From contig SHZZ01000001.1 of NCBI GenBank assembly GCA_009692005.1, positions 346,399-410,398 on the forward strand: a stretch of 64,000 nt of DNA, written 5' to 3'. Of this stretch, positions 53,542-63,008 are shown piece after piece; position 1 is the first letter of the stretch; every line of letters starts with the position of its first letter. The notes under the pieces are model-generated. The model saw only the letters and a list, made by a program, of their open reading frames with translations. It did not search any database and had not been told where the DNA came from. Position numbers and translations under genes: made by a program. The stretch is from Gemmataceae bacterium (GTDB lineage: Bacteria; Planctomycetota; Planctomycetia; Gemmatales; Gemmataceae).

Positions 53542-54901
53542 GCGGCTGGTCCCAGGTTAACCGGGTGGATGGAATCGGCCCGAGATTTATACGATCGATG
53601 TACTTGGAATTCATCAAATCCTTGCGGAAAACTTGATCTTGGGTCAAGGCGGTTGCCACCAAGGTCGGCCCGATTATCTTTAGCATATCAGATTGCGGGC
53701 ATTCAACCACGCTGGCATAGGGGAAGAGGAATTCCTTGTTGGCCAAGGGGTGTTGGGTGTCGCAATTGACAATAGTTGGCAAAAGCCAGGCGCAACGGCC
53801 TTCGCGAACAAGCCTGGAGGAACCGCGGATTTTCTCCGTAACATCCACCGCCCCGGGTGTTTGCAAAAGGTTATCCGCCATGGCGGAAATCCGCTCGGCG
53901 ACATCGGGGTTGGCAAAGGCGGCCAATTCCGCTTTCGGGTCGTCCCAGGCCCTGGCCTGAACCTGAGCCAGCCTTTCCCCCAAGGCCTGGGCGATGGCTT
54001 TCCCGTGCCGGGGCGTCCAAATTCCTGAAACATTGATGCACGACCGGCCGCCATTGGCCGCGATCGATTCCAACATCAGGTCGAGATAGTTCCGCCAGTT
54101 GTCGGCCTGGTCTTCTCCCAGGAGGATTTTGCTGAACCCGGGGCCGTGGATTTCTACTCGGTGGTCATTACGGTAGGGGTCGGTGGTGGAACTGTCGCCA
54201 AAGAGCATGCTGCGGCCGGCGCCCCGGAGAATTTCCCCAGCCCCGGCGTGATCGGCCGGGCAGAGATTCAATGCCATGGGAGGAATTCCCGCCTTCAGCA
54301 ACGCTTGCAAAACCCGGTTTGGGGTCCAAGGTTCTTCCCTTCCAGGTTTGAGTACCAAAGGAATCTTCAAGGCAATGGCGGGAACCCAAAGGGAGTGCAC
54401 ACCCGGTGAATTGCTGGGCAAGATGGCGCCGAACGATTCACAAGTGGGAGAAAAGCAAAGTGTCCGCCCATCCATGGTTCCATGTCCAGCGTCCAGGATT
54501 TCCAGGTTAATGCCCCTGGTGAGCCCTGCCAAAATGGTGTCGATATTCCGCAAGACAAATTCAACTTTGCCGGCGTTGCGCTTACAAAAAACCATGGGAG
54601 AACCGGTGGTGGCGGACAGGCAGCGGATGTAATCCTCGAAGGATTGGCTCTCGCTGCCGCAGGGAAGATTTTCACTGGCGAAAATGCGGCCTGCTTCTTT
54701 CACCATGGCCACCATTTTGGCCATTGAAATGGCTTGCAGTTCAGCTCGGGCTTCCCCCATTCTGGAAATATCGCGGACAATCTGGCTGCCATTGATTTGG
54801 CTGATTTCCGCCACCGAATCACCCGTGACATGGTGAACTAGCTTCACCGTGGCAAGACTCTTGTAGAGTTTCCCCAACCGCAATGCAGGAATGTGAATCA
54901 T
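53480..54901 (-). CDS. Aldehyde dehydrogenase superfamily protein (LuxC/acylating-reductase-like)
   Basis: 473 residues. ILPSNSPGVHSLWVPAIALKIPLVLKPG (about 160-187) is the phosphate-binding and lysine region; EIHGPGFSKILL (250-261) the region of the general-base Glu; and NGGRSCINVSG (283-293) the catalytic cysteine C288. The N-terminal half is longer and divergent from ordinary ALDHs, and the LPSNSP/LKPG text is close to acyl-CoA reductases. It could reduce an activated acyl group to aldehyde or oxidise an aldehyde. It lies between the AMP ligase and the alcohol dehydrogenase genes, which supports the reducing role. Confidence 0.8.
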   Translation of the reverse strand: MIHIPALRLGKLYKSLATVKLVHHVTGDSVAEISQINGSQIVRDISRMGEARAELQAISMAKMVAMVKEAGRIFASENLPCGSESQSFEDYIRCLSATTGSPMVFCKRNAGKVEFVLRNIDTILAGLTRGINLEILDAGHGTMDGRTLCFSPTCESFGAILPSNSPGVHSLWVPAIALKIPLVLKPGREEPWTPNRVLQALLKAGIPPMALNLCPADHAGAGEILRGAGRSMLFGDSSTTDPYRNDHRVEIHGPGFSKILLGEDQADNWRNYLDLMLESIAANGGRSCINVSGIWTPRHGKAIAQALGERLAQVQARAWDDPKAELAAFANPDVAERISAMADNLLQTPGAVDVTEKIRGSSRLVREGRCAWLLPTIVNCDTQHPLANKEFLFPYASVVECPQSDMLKIIGPTLVATALTQDQVFRKDLMNSKYIDRINLGPIPSTRLTWDQPHEGNLFTHLYRQRAFQQSSF

Positions 54902-54922
54902 TGATAATGAACCGCCCGTGTA

Positions 54923-56080
54923 TTAGTAAACGCCAACGACCGTGGAGGAAGCGAGTTCGCTAAAGGTGCGGACTCCGCTGACCCCATCCCAGGGGAATTT
55001 GTCATAAGGAGGTTCCCGTTCGCCCTCATCCCGCTCAGGGAAACTGGGAACGAAAAATTCCATGGTCAAGGTGGTGAGCAGGACTCTACCGGTCTGGCCG
55101 TAGTCCACTACTTGATCGTAATTTTTGGGATTGACTACCTGAATGGCGGCGCGAGGTTGCGGGGCGTAGTAAGAAATCTTGAATTGATCCTCGGGGCCGA
55201 TCGGCTTGGAACAAGCCAAACCCATCAGGGTGTTGCCGTAGGTTGGAGTCATGTAGACTTCGCCGTTATCCAGCATTTCCTCGTAGGCTTCGCGGGTGAA
55301 TTCGGGAGTAAACTCGGTTCCACCAGAAAAAATCCCGGTGATGCCGCACGATTTGATCGACCGCAACCCGCCTGGAGGAACTTTTTTGCCCAGGCTACGG
55401 AACTTGTCCTCGAGTTTGCCCGCCCGAAGCGCCTCATCCAAGGCGGCCAGCAATTTGGGTGTGGTGAACATGCACTTGATGTCATGGTCTCCGGCCAAAA
55501 TGGTCAGGGATTGGTCAATGCAGTGCTCTTTGTACAAATTAGCCATTTCGATTTGGCGCATTTTGATGAGCTTGACCACCCAGCGGGGATCGAGGTCGAT
55601 GCAGAAGCAAATACCGCCCCGGTGTTGGGCCAAATGCTCAATGGCCAGGCGCAACCGACGCGGGCCGGTCGGGCCGAGCATGAGCCAGTTGCTGCCCCGG
55701 GGAAAGTACTTGTCCGGGAGTGTTTCCGACATCATTTCGTAATCAATGCGAAAATCATCAATCACGATCCGGGATTTTGGCAGTCCTGTGGTGCCGCCCG
55801 TTTCGAATACATAAACGGGCTTTCCTTGCAAACCGCGAGGCACCCACCGTTGCACCGGCCCGCCGCGCAGCCATTCGTCTTCGAAGGTTCCAAAAAGTTT
55901 CAAATCTTCAAAGCAATGCACATCTTTGAGCGGATTGAATTTGTAGGACTTTGCTTTATCCAGCCAAAAGGGCGTTCCCGTGTCGGGACTGAAATGCCAT
56001 TGGACAATTTCCCTGACCTGGGCATCCAGGCGCTCCTTGGCTGCTTTGATTTTGGCTTCCATTGAAAGATTATCTGTCAC
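54923..56080 (-). CDS. AMP-forming acyl ligase-like protein (phenazine/LuxE-like family)
   Basis: 385 residues. FETGGTTGLPKSR (92-104) is the P-loop of adenylate-forming enzymes, and the C-terminal TPTYGNTLMGLA and YGQTGRVLLTTLT (about 283-294, 322-334) correspond to the substrate-acid and TGD motifs. It is shorter than acyl-CoA synthetases, like LuxE or PhzH-type ligases. It should activate a carboxylic acid with ATP. The next gene, 21 bases downstream, is the aldehyde dehydrogenase; the alcohol dehydrogenase follows. The acid is unknown. Confidence 0.82.
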   Translation of the reverse strand: MTDNLSMEAKIKAAKERLDAQVREIVQWHFSPDTGTPFWLDKAKSYKFNPLKDVHCFEDLKLFGTFEDEWLRGGPVQRWVPRGLQGKPVYVFETGGTTGLPKSRIVIDDFRIDYEMMSETLPDKYFPRGSNWLMLGPTGPRRLRLAIEHLAQHRGGICFCIDLDPRWVVKLIKMRQIEMANLYKEHCIDQSLTILAGDHDIKCMFTTPKLLAALDEALRAGKLEDKFRSLGKKVPPGGLRSIKSCGITGIFSGGTEFTPEFTREAYEEMLDNGEVYMTPTYGNTLMGLACSKPIGPEDQFKISYYAPQPRAAIQVVNPKNYDQVVDYGQTGRVLLTTLTMEFFVPSFPERDEGEREPPYDKFPWDGVSGVRTFSELASSTVVGVY

Positions 56081-56101
56081 AAATTCCCCTTTGCTTATCC
56101 G

Positions 56102-57598
56102 TTATTTGCCCGCGATGGCAATTAAGGCCGTGCCTGTGTTAATGTACAAGGCGCCATTGGCCGCCACTAAAGGCCCCTTGATGGGCTGTTCCATTTCCAC
56201 TTTGTCTGGTTCAGCCTTTTTTCTCCCATGTTTGAAAATATAGATGTCGCCGCTGTCGGTTCCAATGAACACCTTGCCATCGACATAATAAGGCGAAGCC
56301 CAGGTCCCATCCCGTAGGTCGTGGTCCCATTGCTTTTCCCCAGTTTGAGCATCGAGGCAGTGGAAATACCCGTCGAGTTCCGCCAAATAAATCAGGCCGT
56401 CATGAATGGCAGGCGTACTCAAGGTGCGGCCAAAGCTGATTTCTCTACCCTTCTCCGGCTTGGGCAGGATTTTTCCTCCGTAATGCCACACCAACCCTGA
56501 TCCCTTGTTGACTGCCGCCTTGGGATCGAAATTGTTGTCCTTGGGAGATAAATCTAATTGCGGGTTGTCCGGAGTTTTGAAAGGGTCAAGACACCAAAAA
56601 TGCCCTTCCCCAGGACCGTCATCGGGGTTGTTTCCCGTGCCAGAATAAATCTTACCCTCGAAGGCAACCGGAGTGGCCATGATGTAGCTCCGAGTTCCCC
56701 GTCCGCCCGGTTTGAACTCGGTGTTTTTTGGGTTGCAATCGAATTTCCATTGGAGCTTGCCCGAGTCCTGTTCGAACCCGTACAACCAGCCATCGCCGCC
56801 GGGGAAAACCACTTGCGTTTTTCCTCCCTTGGACACAGCCACGGGATTGGACCATTGCCCTTCCATGATGTTTTTTCCCGGCAGGTTGCTTTTCCATGCC
56901 ACCTTGCCGGTTTTTTTATCCACAGCGATAAAGCTGGGCGCATCTGGCGCTGGTGCGACATGTTTGTTGGGATCAACCCCGTTCCCCGTGACCACGAAAA
57001 CTTTGTCGCCAGAAACCAGAGGCGAGCCAATGGCTAAAAAGCAGGGATAAACTCCCAGTTCCTTGACCATGTCAAGTTGCCATTGAATGACAGGCGCGGT
57101 TCCATCAGTTTTCGCGCACACCAATTCCGCCTTGTTACTGACATAAAAAATCTTGTTGTCCTCGGCGGCCGGGGTGGAGCCAATGCCTTGCTTGGGCCAG
57201 TCATTCAGATCGGGTTCGGGCAATTTGTCATGGGATAGCTGCCATAAAAAGCTGCCATCGGATTCACGAAAGCACATGATAATGCCGCGGTCGCCCGTGA
57301 CTTTGGCATCTCTGGGCCTTTCATTATTGGTGCCGACATAAATCTTGCCCTGGGAGATGATGGGGCCGCCATAAGCCACGGTGCCAAGGTCGGCTTCCCA
57401 GCGCACATTTTTCTTGGCGCCTTTTTTCACATTCCAGGAACCAGGGATGTTTTTTTCCCGTTCGTTGGCCTGGTTTCTGGAAACGGACCCGCCAAACATG
57501 GGCCAGTCGCCAGAGGTTTGCTGAGCAGCTTCCGGGAAATAACCGAGTAGGATTCCGCAAACCAAAGGGAAGGCGGCAAGTGTGACTAGCAAACGCAT
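56102..57598 (-). CDS. Secreted PQQ-like beta-propeller protein
   Basis: 498 residues. The N-terminus MRLLVTLAAFPLVCGILLGY is a signal peptide (ATG 57598; GAGGACG upstream; a TTG at 57610 is also open). DWPMFGGSVSRN and repeated DGSFLWQL, DKKTGKVAWKS, QDSGKLQWKF, DAQTGEKQWDHD describe an 8-bladed propeller resembling PQQ-dependent quinoproteins. It is a close paralogue of the next gene (57626-59293), sharing phrases such as VGTNN..PR and LNDWP..GI. No cytochrome-binding CXXCH is visible. It is separated by 21 bases from the AMP ligase gene and 27 from the paralogue. Confidence 0.87.
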   Translation of the reverse strand: MRLLVTLAAFPLVCGILLGYFPEAAQQTSGDWPMFGGSVSRNQANEREKNIPGSWNVKKGAKKNVRWEADLGTVAYGGPIISQGKIYVGTNNERPRDAKVTGDRGIIMCFRESDGSFLWQLSHDKLPEPDLNDWPKQGIGSTPAAEDNKIFYVSNKAELVCAKTDGTAPVIQWQLDMVKELGVYPCFLAIGSPLVSGDKVFVVTGNGVDPNKHVAPAPDAPSFIAVDKKTGKVAWKSNLPGKNIMEGQWSNPVAVSKGGKTQVVFPGGDGWLYGFEQDSGKLQWKFDCNPKNTEFKPGGRGTRSYIMATPVAFEGKIYSGTGNNPDDGPGEGHFWCLDPFKTPDNPQLDLSPKDNNFDPKAAVNKGSGLVWHYGGKILPKPEKGREISFGRTLSTPAIHDGLIYLAELDGYFHCLDAQTGEKQWDHDLRDGTWASPYYVDGKVFIGTDSGDIYIFKHGRKKAEPDKVEMEQPIKGPLVAANGALYINTGTALIAIAGK

Positions 57599-57625
57599 TG
57601 GCGTCCTCAATTGGGGTTTACCAAG

Positions 57626-59293
57626 TTATTCTTTGGTAATGGCAAAAAGGCGGCAGGGGTTTTCCGTAATCATGTATATGGTTCCATTGGCGGCAACGGG
57701 AGTGGCTCGGATTTTTCCCTTCATTTCCACGGTGTTCAACAGTTTCTTCTCTTTGCCTGTTTCAAATACAAACAGTTGCCCATTTTCATTGCCGATGTAA
57801 ACTCGCCCATCGGCTACAAAAGTGGAACTCCAGGTATCGGCTTCCATGTCGTGCTGCCAGTACTTTTTTCCGGTCTTGGCATCGAGGCAGTGGACAAACC
57901 CGTCGTATTCGGCAGTGTAAAGAAGCCCTTCGTGGACGGCGACGGTGCTCATGGTCCGGCCGAAATAGTAATTCCGATCGTAGTCCGGGGGCGCATTCCC
58001 GCCATAATGCCAAACTAAACCAGAGTTCTTGTTCACTGGGGCGGCGGGGTTGAAATTGTCGTTGACCGGGGAGAGATCTTTTTGCGGATTACTGGGAGTT
58101 TTGGTGATGTCAATGCACCAGAGATGGCCCACTCCCTTGTCGTGTTCCGGATCCTGACCCACGCCAATGTAAAGTTTGTTGTCGTAAATTACGGGGGTGG
58201 AAACAAAATCGTTTCGGGTTCCCTTGCCGCCCAATTCGTAAACCGAGTTCTTCGGGTTGCAATCAAATTTCCACAGCAGTTCCCCGCTTTCCGGTTTGAA
58301 AGCGTAAACCCAGCCATCCCCGCCAGGGAAAATAATCATGGGCTTTCCGGCCGGCTCGGCGTAAACCGGATTGGACCATTGCCCATGCATGAGCAGCTTG
58401 CCTTGATTGATCAGGGTTTTAATCTCTACCTTTTCATTGCCTTTCTTGGCTTCCACCAGGCTTTGGCTGGGAAGATTGGAAGACCATTTCACCTTGCCGG
58501 TTTTTTTGTCAATGGCCAGAAAGCTTGGCGCGCTCGGCTTGGGAACATTAATGTGGCCTTCGTCCACGCCATTGGATGTGATGACAAATAAGGTGTCGCC
58601 CACGAGGAGGGGGGAACAAGTGGCCAGGTTGTGGGGAAAGACATCCAGTTCGGTGATCATGTCGAGCTGCCAGATGATGTCCACATCGGTTTTTTCCTTG
58701 TACTTTTCGTCGGTCACGCCATCGTTTTTCCCATCCAAGAAACCTTCCAGGTCGGCGCAGATCACCTGGCACCGGTTGTTGACATAATAAAGGCGGTTAC
58801 CCTCAACCACAGGACTGGAGCAAATGCCTTCTCGGGGCCAATCGTTAACCCGGCCAGCCGGCAATTTGTCGTGGATGGCTTGCCAAAGTAAATCCCCGGT
58901 CTTTTCCGATAGGCACATGAGAATTCCCTTATCCTCCTTGATCAGGGGGTTGCGCGGGGAATCGTTATTGGTGCCAATAAAGATTTTTCCCTGGTAAATA
59001 ACAGGGCCGCCATAAGCCTTTGAACCCAGGTTTATCACCCACTTGATGTTCTTCCCTGATTCCAGGGAGCCCCAATCTTGTGGAAGGTTTTTTTCAACCA
59101 GATTGACCATGTTCCTGCTGACCGTTCCTCCGAACAGGGGCCAGTTGCGGGAGGTCCCTTGCGGCTGGGCAAAAGCGGGAAGCAAGGCCTCGGCCTTTCG
59201 CGTATTCAGCAGGTACTGCGTGAAAACCAGGGCGAATACTCCAGTGGTAATACACGCTAAGAGCAAGGACTGGTTTCTTCTTTTTGAAGTCAT
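57626..59293 (-). CDS. Membrane-anchored PQQ-like beta-propeller protein
   Basis: 555 residues. A single N-terminal hydrophobic segment (SLLLACITTGVFALVFTQYLL, about 9-29) anchors or exports it. NWPLFGGTVSRN and repeats DLLWQAIHDKL, DKKTGKVKWSSN, ESGELLWKFDC, DAKTGKKYWQHDM follow the propeller pattern. It is longer than its neighbour by an insertion near 185-210 (DGKNDGVTDEKYKEK), which is charged. Order and spacing argue for a tandem duplication. The role is unknown. Confidence 0.86.
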   Translation of the reverse strand: MTSKRRNQSLLLACITTGVFALVFTQYLLNTRKAEALLPAFAQPQGTSRNWPLFGGTVSRNMVNLVEKNLPQDWGSLESGKNIKWVINLGSKAYGGPVIYQGKIFIGTNNDSPRNPLIKEDKGILMCLSEKTGDLLWQAIHDKLPAGRVNDWPREGICSSPVVEGNRLYYVNNRCQVICADLEGFLDGKNDGVTDEKYKEKTDVDIIWQLDMITELDVFPHNLATCSPLLVGDTLFVITSNGVDEGHINVPKPSAPSFLAIDKKTGKVKWSSNLPSQSLVEAKKGNEKVEIKTLINQGKLLMHGQWSNPVYAEPAGKPMIIFPGGDGWVYAFKPESGELLWKFDCNPKNSVYELGGKGTRNDFVSTPVIYDNKLYIGVGQDPEHDKGVGHLWCIDITKTPSNPQKDLSPVNDNFNPAAPVNKNSGLVWHYGGNAPPDYDRNYYFGRTMSTVAVHEGLLYTAEYDGFVHCLDAKTGKKYWQHDMEADTWSSTFVADGRVYIGNENGQLFVFETGKEKKLLNTVEMKGKIRATPVAANGTIYMITENPCRLFAITKE

Positions 59294-59337
59294 GTCAATT
59301 TCTTTTCCCGCGCTTGAGGTTTGAAATACTTGTTGTT

Positions 59338-61635
59338 TTACTTGTTGGGTGTCACACGGACATTATCGAAAAAAATCTCCGTGCCGGGCTGATTCTCGAG
59401 AATTCTTTTAGCGTTGGCGTAAATTCCCGCGCTGCCATTCACATTTGGAATCGGATCGGTGACTTCCAGAGTCCAGGCAGCCGGTTCCGGCTTTCCACGC
59501 GCCCAAACTTTGCCTCGAACCACTCCTTGATTCCCCGATTGCTCGAACGACAGCTTCATATGATACCAGGTTTCCGGTTCCCATTTCCAGGTGATGGTCT
59601 TGTCCACTCGAGGAAGCGCGTCCCAAGAAACTAGCCGCAACGATTGAGTTTCTCCCACCAAAATCAAGGAATAACGGTTGGCAATAATACCCATGTCGGG
59701 AAGGTCGTCTTTCACCTTTTTTCCCAGGACCTCCGCTTCGATAGTGTAATTAGCCAAATCGGGAGTGGTGATAAAGACATTGGCGCGGGCAGCCAAGGGG
59801 CTGGGGTTAATCACCAGTTTTTTCAAAACCTGCCTGCCATCAGGTAATTTGACGATCTCGAATTTTCCCTGGCAGTTGATCCAGCCGCCTGGAGTTCTTT
59901 TTTCGGGAATCTTGCTGAAATCCGGGGCGTAAGGAAGAATCGGGGCCACGCGGATTCGGGCTTCACCCGTCAGGTTTCCAGCCTTGGCCAGCACTCTGCC
60001 GAATTGGGCTGGAGGATAGGAATTGGCCTGTATGGAAGTGGTTTTTCCCCTGGCTTGCTCCAGTTTGGCCTGGATTGGAGGAGGAGGAACGGCGGGAGGC
60101 GCCCCAGGCATTGGGGGCGGCGCCCCTTCAGGCGCTCCAGGCCCTGCCAAGGACCAAGCGACCTCAATTGGCCCCAGGCGGTTGCCGTTTTTATCATAAG
60201 CGATCGCCTGAATTTCTTGTTTGGAGTTGGGAAAAATAACCGCGTCGGCGGGAAAAATCTGAATGTGCGCTGGCTCTCCATTGGGCGCGCGTGGTTTTTC
60301 CTTTACCGGGCTGGTTGGGACCCCTTGGCCATTCTTGGTCCCGATGCAATATAAATTGTGGCTGGTCATGAAGACAATTTTTCCGTCAGCAATGGCGGGG
60401 CTGCCGTTCAATTGAACCTCTTCCCCGCCTTGACCACGGAAAAAATGCTGATGAATCCTGCGGCAGGTGCTTTCCCCTGGCTTCAAAATGTGAAATTTGG
60501 AATCGACCTCGGGAAGGTAAATTTTCCCGTCGGCCAGCACCGGCGACCCTTTGGTGTTGCGGCCATATTGAAATTTCCAAATTTCTTTTCCGTCGGCAGC
60601 ATCCAGGCAATGCAACGAACCGACTTCTCCGCAAACATAAAGGCGGCCCTGGTGAAAAACCGGCGAGGCAAACTTTGCCTTGATGCCATCGGTTTGCCAC
60701 ACTACCTTTGGTTCGCCTTTGGTCACCTGGGACCCGTCCAGGCAAATCACTCTGCCCTGGGAGTTGGTGCCGATGTTTTCCTCCCCTTGGCCAATGAAAA
60801 CCAGATTGCCATTGACCACGGGAGAACAATTCACAGACCCGCTGCCAAACAAATGGCTCCAAACCTTTTCCCCGGTGCGAACTTTAAAAGCGTGGACTCC
60901 CCCGTCACCTCCGCCCGAGACTAGCAATCGCTGACCGGCGATTTCCGTCACGACCGGGCAAGAATAATAGGTGTCCTTGACCTGGTTGCCCGTGGAACTC
61001 CACCAAACGATCTGCCCCGTTTTTTTGTCGAATGCCACAAAGCGGTTTCTGCCAATCGCTTGCCCGCCCCAACTGGCGTTGATCATGCCGATAATCAAAA
61101 GGTTCTCGTCGATAATAGGGCTGGTAACGCGGCCGCCATAGCCAGAGATTCTGCCAAATTCCTCCGTCAAGGAATGAGTCCAGAGGATTTTGCCATCTTT
61201 GTCAAAACAAAATAGAAGGCCCTGCGTGCCATGGGCATAAACATTTCCGGTTTCCGGGTCGCCCGCCAAGGTTGTCCAGCCGAGGCGGACACTCACAATG
61301 TCGGTGTGAAAAACATTGAATTTGTATTCCCACAATAATTTCCCGGTATCGAAGGAGAAGCACATGACGCGTTCTTGCTCGGTGAGCCCGGCGCCGTCTT
61401 TGTTAATGATGAAAACGCGGTTGTTCAAAATGAGGGGTGTCGTCCTGCCCCCGTAGGGGGCTGACCAGTGCAGGTTGGAATCGGGATTGCCTGGGACCGG
61501 GGACCATTTTTCCGGCAAATTGGTGTCCAAGGCGACGCCATTTTGCCCGGGCCCGCGCCAATGACTCCAATCGGCCGCAAGGCTTAAATTAGCCGCCAGG
61601 CAAAAACCCAAAATGGATAAAACAAAGGATTTCAT
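59338..61635 (-). CDS. Secreted PQQ-like propeller with C-terminal jelly-roll domain
   Basis: 765 residues. MKSFVLSILGFCLAANLSLA is a signal peptide. Residues about 20-430 form the propeller (DWSHWRGPGQNG, DTGKLLWEYKF, KTGQIVWWSST, RTGEKVWSHLF, ADGKEIWKFQYG). A Pro/Ala-rich linker (about 500-545; GAPPPMPGAPP) leads to a C-terminal beta domain (about 585-765) resembling the DUF1080 / LamG-type sugar-binding or 3-keto-disaccharide hydrolase fold. The combination is frequent in planctomycetes and suggests binding to a polymer. The C-terminal fold assignment is inference. Confidence 0.8.
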   Translation of the reverse strand: MKSFVLSILGFCLAANLSLAADWSHWRGPGQNGVALDTNLPEKWSPVPGNPDSNLHWSAPYGGRTTPLILNNRVFIINKDGAGLTEQERVMCFSFDTGKLLWEYKFNVFHTDIVSVRLGWTTLAGDPETGNVYAHGTQGLLFCFDKDGKILWTHSLTEEFGRISGYGGRVTSPIIDENLLIIGMINASWGGQAIGRNRFVAFDKKTGQIVWWSSTGNQVKDTYYSCPVVTEIAGQRLLVSGGGDGGVHAFKVRTGEKVWSHLFGSGSVNCSPVVNGNLVFIGQGEENIGTNSQGRVICLDGSQVTKGEPKVVWQTDGIKAKFASPVFHQGRLYVCGEVGSLHCLDAADGKEIWKFQYGRNTKGSPVLADGKIYLPEVDSKFHILKPGESTCRRIHQHFFRGQGGEEVQLNGSPAIADGKIVFMTSHNLYCIGTKNGQGVPTSPVKEKPRAPNGEPAHIQIFPADAVIFPNSKQEIQAIAYDKNGNRLGPIEVAWSLAGPGAPEGAPPPMPGAPPAVPPPPIQAKLEQARGKTTSIQANSYPPAQFGRVLAKAGNLTGEARIRVAPILPYAPDFSKIPEKRTPGGWINCQGKFEIVKLPDGRQVLKKLVINPSPLAARANVFITTPDLANYTIEAEVLGKKVKDDLPDMGIIANRYSLILVGETQSLRLVSWDALPRVDKTITWKWEPETWYHMKLSFEQSGNQGVVRGKVWARGKPEPAAWTLEVTDPIPNVNGSAGIYANAKRILENQPGTEIFFDNVRVTPNK

Positions 61636-61721
61636 GGCTTTCCTGCTCGTGGTTTAACAGGGGAAAACTCAGGTGGGTCACTTTCCTTCACAGGATTGTT
61701 TTAACAAAAAAAAATCAGGTT

Positions 61722-62981
61722 TCACCCTTCTTTTTTCGAGAATACCTGAAATCGTTTTGCCTTGTGTTCGGCGCGCGGGAGAGTTCCAGGAGAAACGACT
61801 TTCACTTCCGCGGTAAAATGGAAGCGCTCCTTGAATTTGGCGGATATTCCCGCGGCCAAGGATTGAACCTCGGTCTCCGCCAACTCGATTTCCAAAACAA
61901 GTTCTCCGCCTTTTTCTTTCCAATAAACCGCCCGGTATTCATTGATTTCGGGGAATTCATGGAGGAATCCCTGAATGGCCGAAGGGAAAAAGTTGTTCCC
62001 TTTTATGAAAATCATTTCGTCGGTGCGTCCCAGAATGCCGCCTTTCAGACTTTGCCCGGAAAACCCGCAATCGCAATTTCCAAATTCCCCTTGCACCAAG
62101 TCACCCGTGCGGTACCGGAACACTGCGGAGCCAACACGGCCCAGACTGGTTAAGACCAATTCACCCATGGCGCTGGGTTCCAGGGGCTTGCTGGAAACCG
62201 GGTCGATGATTTCTGCGAAAAATGCATCCGGGATAAGGTGGAGCAGCATTGGGTGGTTGGGGCACTCAACCGAAACGGGTCCGGTTTCAGTCATGCCGTG
62301 ATGGTCGACAACAATTTTACCCCAATGCCTTTCAATCCGGCTTCGCGTTGCGGGTATGGATGCCCCAGGTTCCCCTGCGAGAATGATCTTTCTTAACGGG
62401 ATTGAGCGAAGATTAATGCCTTTCTGTTCCGCAACTTCTCCGAGTTTAAGGGCATAACTTGGGGTGCATAACAGGACTGTGATTGCGTGCTTTTGGATCG
62501 ATGCCACTCGGGCCTCGGAGGACAACCCGCCGCCAGGGAGGGTGAAGTAGCCGGATTGGCCCGCGGCTTCAAAGGCAGTCCAGAACCCCAGGAATGGTCC
62601 GAAGGAGAAAGGGAAAAACAATCGGTCACTGGGCTTCAAACCCGCAGTGCGAAATATGTATTTCCAATTACCCAACATCCAATTCCAACCCACCTGGGTG
62701 TCGAGAAACACCAAGGGCTTTCCCGTGGAACCGGAAGTTTGATGCATCCTGCAATAAAACCCCGGGGGCGAATAATGGAATTTTCCATAGGGCGGGTGGT
62801 CTTCCTGATCTTCTTGGAGGTCTTTTTTGGTAGTAAAAGGCAAGTCAAAAAAATGGTTGCCAAGCCAATCACTCAGATTGTTGCGAGGGACTTCCAATTT
62901 GGATTGGTAAAAGGTGTTTTGAGACAGAACCTGTTCCCAGAAGGAAAAAACCAAGGGGTTTGGTTTTTTCGTTTCTGGCAC
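61722..62981 (-). CDS. Phenylacetate-CoA ligase family (PaaK-like) AMP-forming enzyme
   Basis: 419 residues. HQTSGSTGKPLVFLD (80-94) is the P-loop, HGMTETGPVSVECP (about 233-246) the second motif and FRYRTGDLVQG (about 294-304) the TGD motif. A GNCDCGFSGQ pair of cysteines (about 307-316) is usual for PaaK-type proteins, and the C-terminal ACT-like domain is shortened. It should activate an aromatic or fatty carboxylic acid as its CoA thioester or adenylate. It is the second ligase in the locus, 27 bases downstream of a propeller gene and 87 upstream of the next propeller. Confidence 0.88.
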   Translation of the reverse strand: MPETKKPNPLVFSFWEQVLSQNTFYQSKLEVPRNNLSDWLGNHFFDLPFTTKKDLQEDQEDHPPYGKFHYSPPGFYCRMHQTSGSTGKPLVFLDTQVGWNWMLGNWKYIFRTAGLKPSDRLFFPFSFGPFLGFWTAFEAAGQSGYFTLPGGGLSSEARVASIQKHAITVLLCTPSYALKLGEVAEQKGINLRSIPLRKIILAGEPGASIPATRSRIERHWGKIVVDHHGMTETGPVSVECPNHPMLLHLIPDAFFAEIIDPVSSKPLEPSAMGELVLTSLGRVGSAVFRYRTGDLVQGEFGNCDCGFSGQSLKGGILGRTDEMIFIKGNNFFPSAIQGFLHEFPEINEYRAVYWKEKGGELVLEIELAETEVQSLAAGISAKFKERFHFTAEVKVVSPGTLPRAEHKAKRFQVFSKKEG

Positions 62982-63008
62982 GGCTTTCCTCCTGCCTTGG
63001 GAATCTGC

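Noticed and set aside
55112..56065. Plus-strand open frame of 317 codons
   Set aside because: Antisense shadow of the AMP ligase gene, which has complete adenylation motifs.
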